In this document: positions 5,871 to 6,595 of the stretch, piece by piece | Layout of the letters: every line of letters begins with the position of its first letter | Position numbering within the stretch: position 1 is the first letter of the stretch | The notes under the pieces: generated by a model | What the model saw: the letters and a program-made list of their open reading frames with translations, nothing else | Databases searched by the model: none | Told to the model about the DNA's origin: nothing | Program-made: the position numbers and the translations under genes | From: an uncultured Leucobacter sp. | GTDB lineage: Bacteria > Actinomycetota > Actinomycetes > Actinomycetales > Microbacteriaceae | Direction: 5' to 3' | Assembly (NCBI GenBank): GCA_937872275.1 | Contig: CALMSE010000249.1 | Location: 1 to 6,595 of the forward strand | DNA: 6,595 nt

Positions 5871-5883
5871 GGGCGACGAGCGG

Positions 5884-6595
5884 TCACGCGGGCGAGCGCC
5901 GGCGCGCCCGCCCTACCGCGAGAGCCGTGAGCACCAGGCCGCCGACTCCCCAGAGCGCGAGCAGCCACGCTGCCGAGCCCGCCCCCGCGGCACCCATGGC
6001 CACGGACTGGAAGCCCGAGAACAGCGCGCCGATCGGGCTCGCGTCGCCGACCGCCTGCAGCAGGGGCGGGGCCGTCGAGACCACGCCCACCGCGAAGGCG
6101 ACGACCAGCAGCGCGAAGGCGAGGAACCGGCCGAAGCCTCCGAGCAGCGCCGAGAGTCCCTGGCACAGCAGTGAGAAGCTCACCCCCGCCAGCACCGCGA
6201 GACCCAGGAAGCCGAGCCACTGGGCCGCGTCGTAGCCGAGCAGCGGGGGCAGCACGAGCCCCGCGACGAGGCCCTGCGCGGCGCCGATGGCCGCGGCGGG
6301 CAGGGCGCTCCGCAGCACGATCCCCCCGACCCCGCGGGCCGCGTCGCGGCTGCGCCGCCACAGCGGGGCGAGCACGAGGAACGAGGCGAAGGCGCCCGCC
6401 CACAGGGCCAGGCCCGCGAACAGCGGCACGCCCGACGCGTTGAAGAGCTCGTCGCTCGCACCGCTCGCCTCCACCGGCCGTACGGCGGTCTCGGCCAGCC
6501 GCTCGGCCTCGGCGTCGGAATAGGAGGGCACCCGGGCCGCCGCGTCGCCGAGGCCATCGGCGAGACCCGCGGCGCCGCCCGCCGCCTCGCGGGTG
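5884..6595 (-). CDS. YhgE/Pip-family membrane protein, C-terminal part (5' end outside window)
   Basis: The frame is open from the window edge to the TGA at 5886-5884, giving 236 visible residues. The first 21 (TREAAGGAAGLADGLGDAAAR) are the tail of an Ala/Gly/Leu/Asp-rich repeat region, followed by VPSYSDAEAERLAETAVRPV, typical of the junction before the YhgE/Pip C-terminal domain. About five hydrophobic segments follow (approximately residues 55-80, 92-120, 126-150, 153-180 and 205-230), ending in a basic tail GRARRRSPA. These proteins are ABC-2-permease-like with a large extracytoplasmic region; family members include phage infection protein (Pip) and the type VII secretion protein EsaA. 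The function here is unknown. The GTG at 6531 is internal, not the start, because family sequence continues upstream of it. It lies upstream of, and in the same direction as, kynA, separated by 292 bases, so it is probably a separate transcription unit. Confidence 0.8.
   Translation of the reverse strand, partial: TREAAGGAAGLADGLGDAAARVPSYSDAEAERLAETAVRPVEASGASDELFNASGVPLFAGLALWAGAFASFLVLAPLWRRSRDAARGVGGIVLRSALPAAAIGAAQGLVAGLVLPPLLGYDAAQWLGFLGLAVLAGVSFSLLCQGLSALLGGFGRFLAFALLVVAFAVGVVSTAPPLLQAVGDASPIGALFSGFQSVAMGAAGAGSAAWLLALWGVGGLVLTALAVGRARRRSPA

Noticed and set aside
4872..5930. A 352-codon open frame on the + strand running through the intergenic region
   Set aside because: Mostly antisense to kynA. 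The remainder covers intergenic hairpins and repeats, with no domain signal.
5654..6235. A + strand gene starting in the kyn upstream region
   Set aside because: No ribosome site that I can see. It crosses the stem-loop and tandem repeats, then reads antisense to the YhgE/Pip gene.
6529..6531. GTG as the start of the membrane-protein gene
   Set aside because: The frame stays open to the window edge, and the residues before it (GLADGLGDAAAR) are the expected family repeat.
1..6595. CRISPR array, tRNA, rRNA, insertion sequence, phage attachment site or defence system
   Set aside because: No spaced direct repeats of CRISPR type, no transposase or terminal inverted repeats, no RNA gene and no defence-family motifs were seen on either strand.

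Overview
The window comes from a very GC-rich chromosome. Codon third positions are almost all G or C, GTG starts are used, and genes are tightly packed. The gene content points to an actinomycete, most plausibly Micrococcales/Microbacteriaceae (for example a Leucobacter-like organism). The family is an inference from gene style; the genus is a guess.

Region 1 (about 1-2478, + strand) is the 3' part of a phenylacetate (paa) catabolic operon. It holds the last 16 codons of paaD, then paaE (reductase of the phenylacetyl-CoA epoxidase), then a crotonase-fold protein carrying the PaaG-type catalytic Asp, then a small hotdog-fold thioesterase. PaaE passes NADPH electrons to the epoxidase, PaaG converts the epoxide to oxepin-CoA, and the thioesterase probably rescues CoA from blocked intermediates. 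A strong GC hairpin separates paaD from paaE. The other gaps are only 9-15 bases.

Region 2 (2479-2608) is a 130-base convergent intergenic space with a hairpin and a G-run-rich tract but no gene.

Region 3 (2609-5591, - strand) is a compact tryptophan-catabolic operon, transcribed kynA (tryptophan 2,3-dioxygenase), kynU (kynureninase), then a PaaX-family repressor gene. kynA and kynU overlap by a GTGA junction, and the regulator starts 5 bases after kynU. The pathway runs from tryptophan to N-formylkynurenine, then kynurenine, then anthranilate plus alanine. The formamidase (KynB) needed for the middle step is not in this operon.

Region 4 (5592-5883) is a 292-base intergenic space. It holds an unusually AT-rich putative kyn promoter/operator with nested dyads, a near-perfect 20-bp stem-loop, and three 19-20-bp tandem repeats whose G runs form quadruplex-type motifs.

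Region 5 (5884-6595, - strand) is the C-terminal part of a YhgE/Pip-family multi-pass membrane protein, cut by the window edge.

I found no clearly new multi-gene system. The most interesting points are the PaaX-type regulator wired into a kynurenine operon that faces a paa operon, and the structured 5.6-5.9 kb intergenic region.
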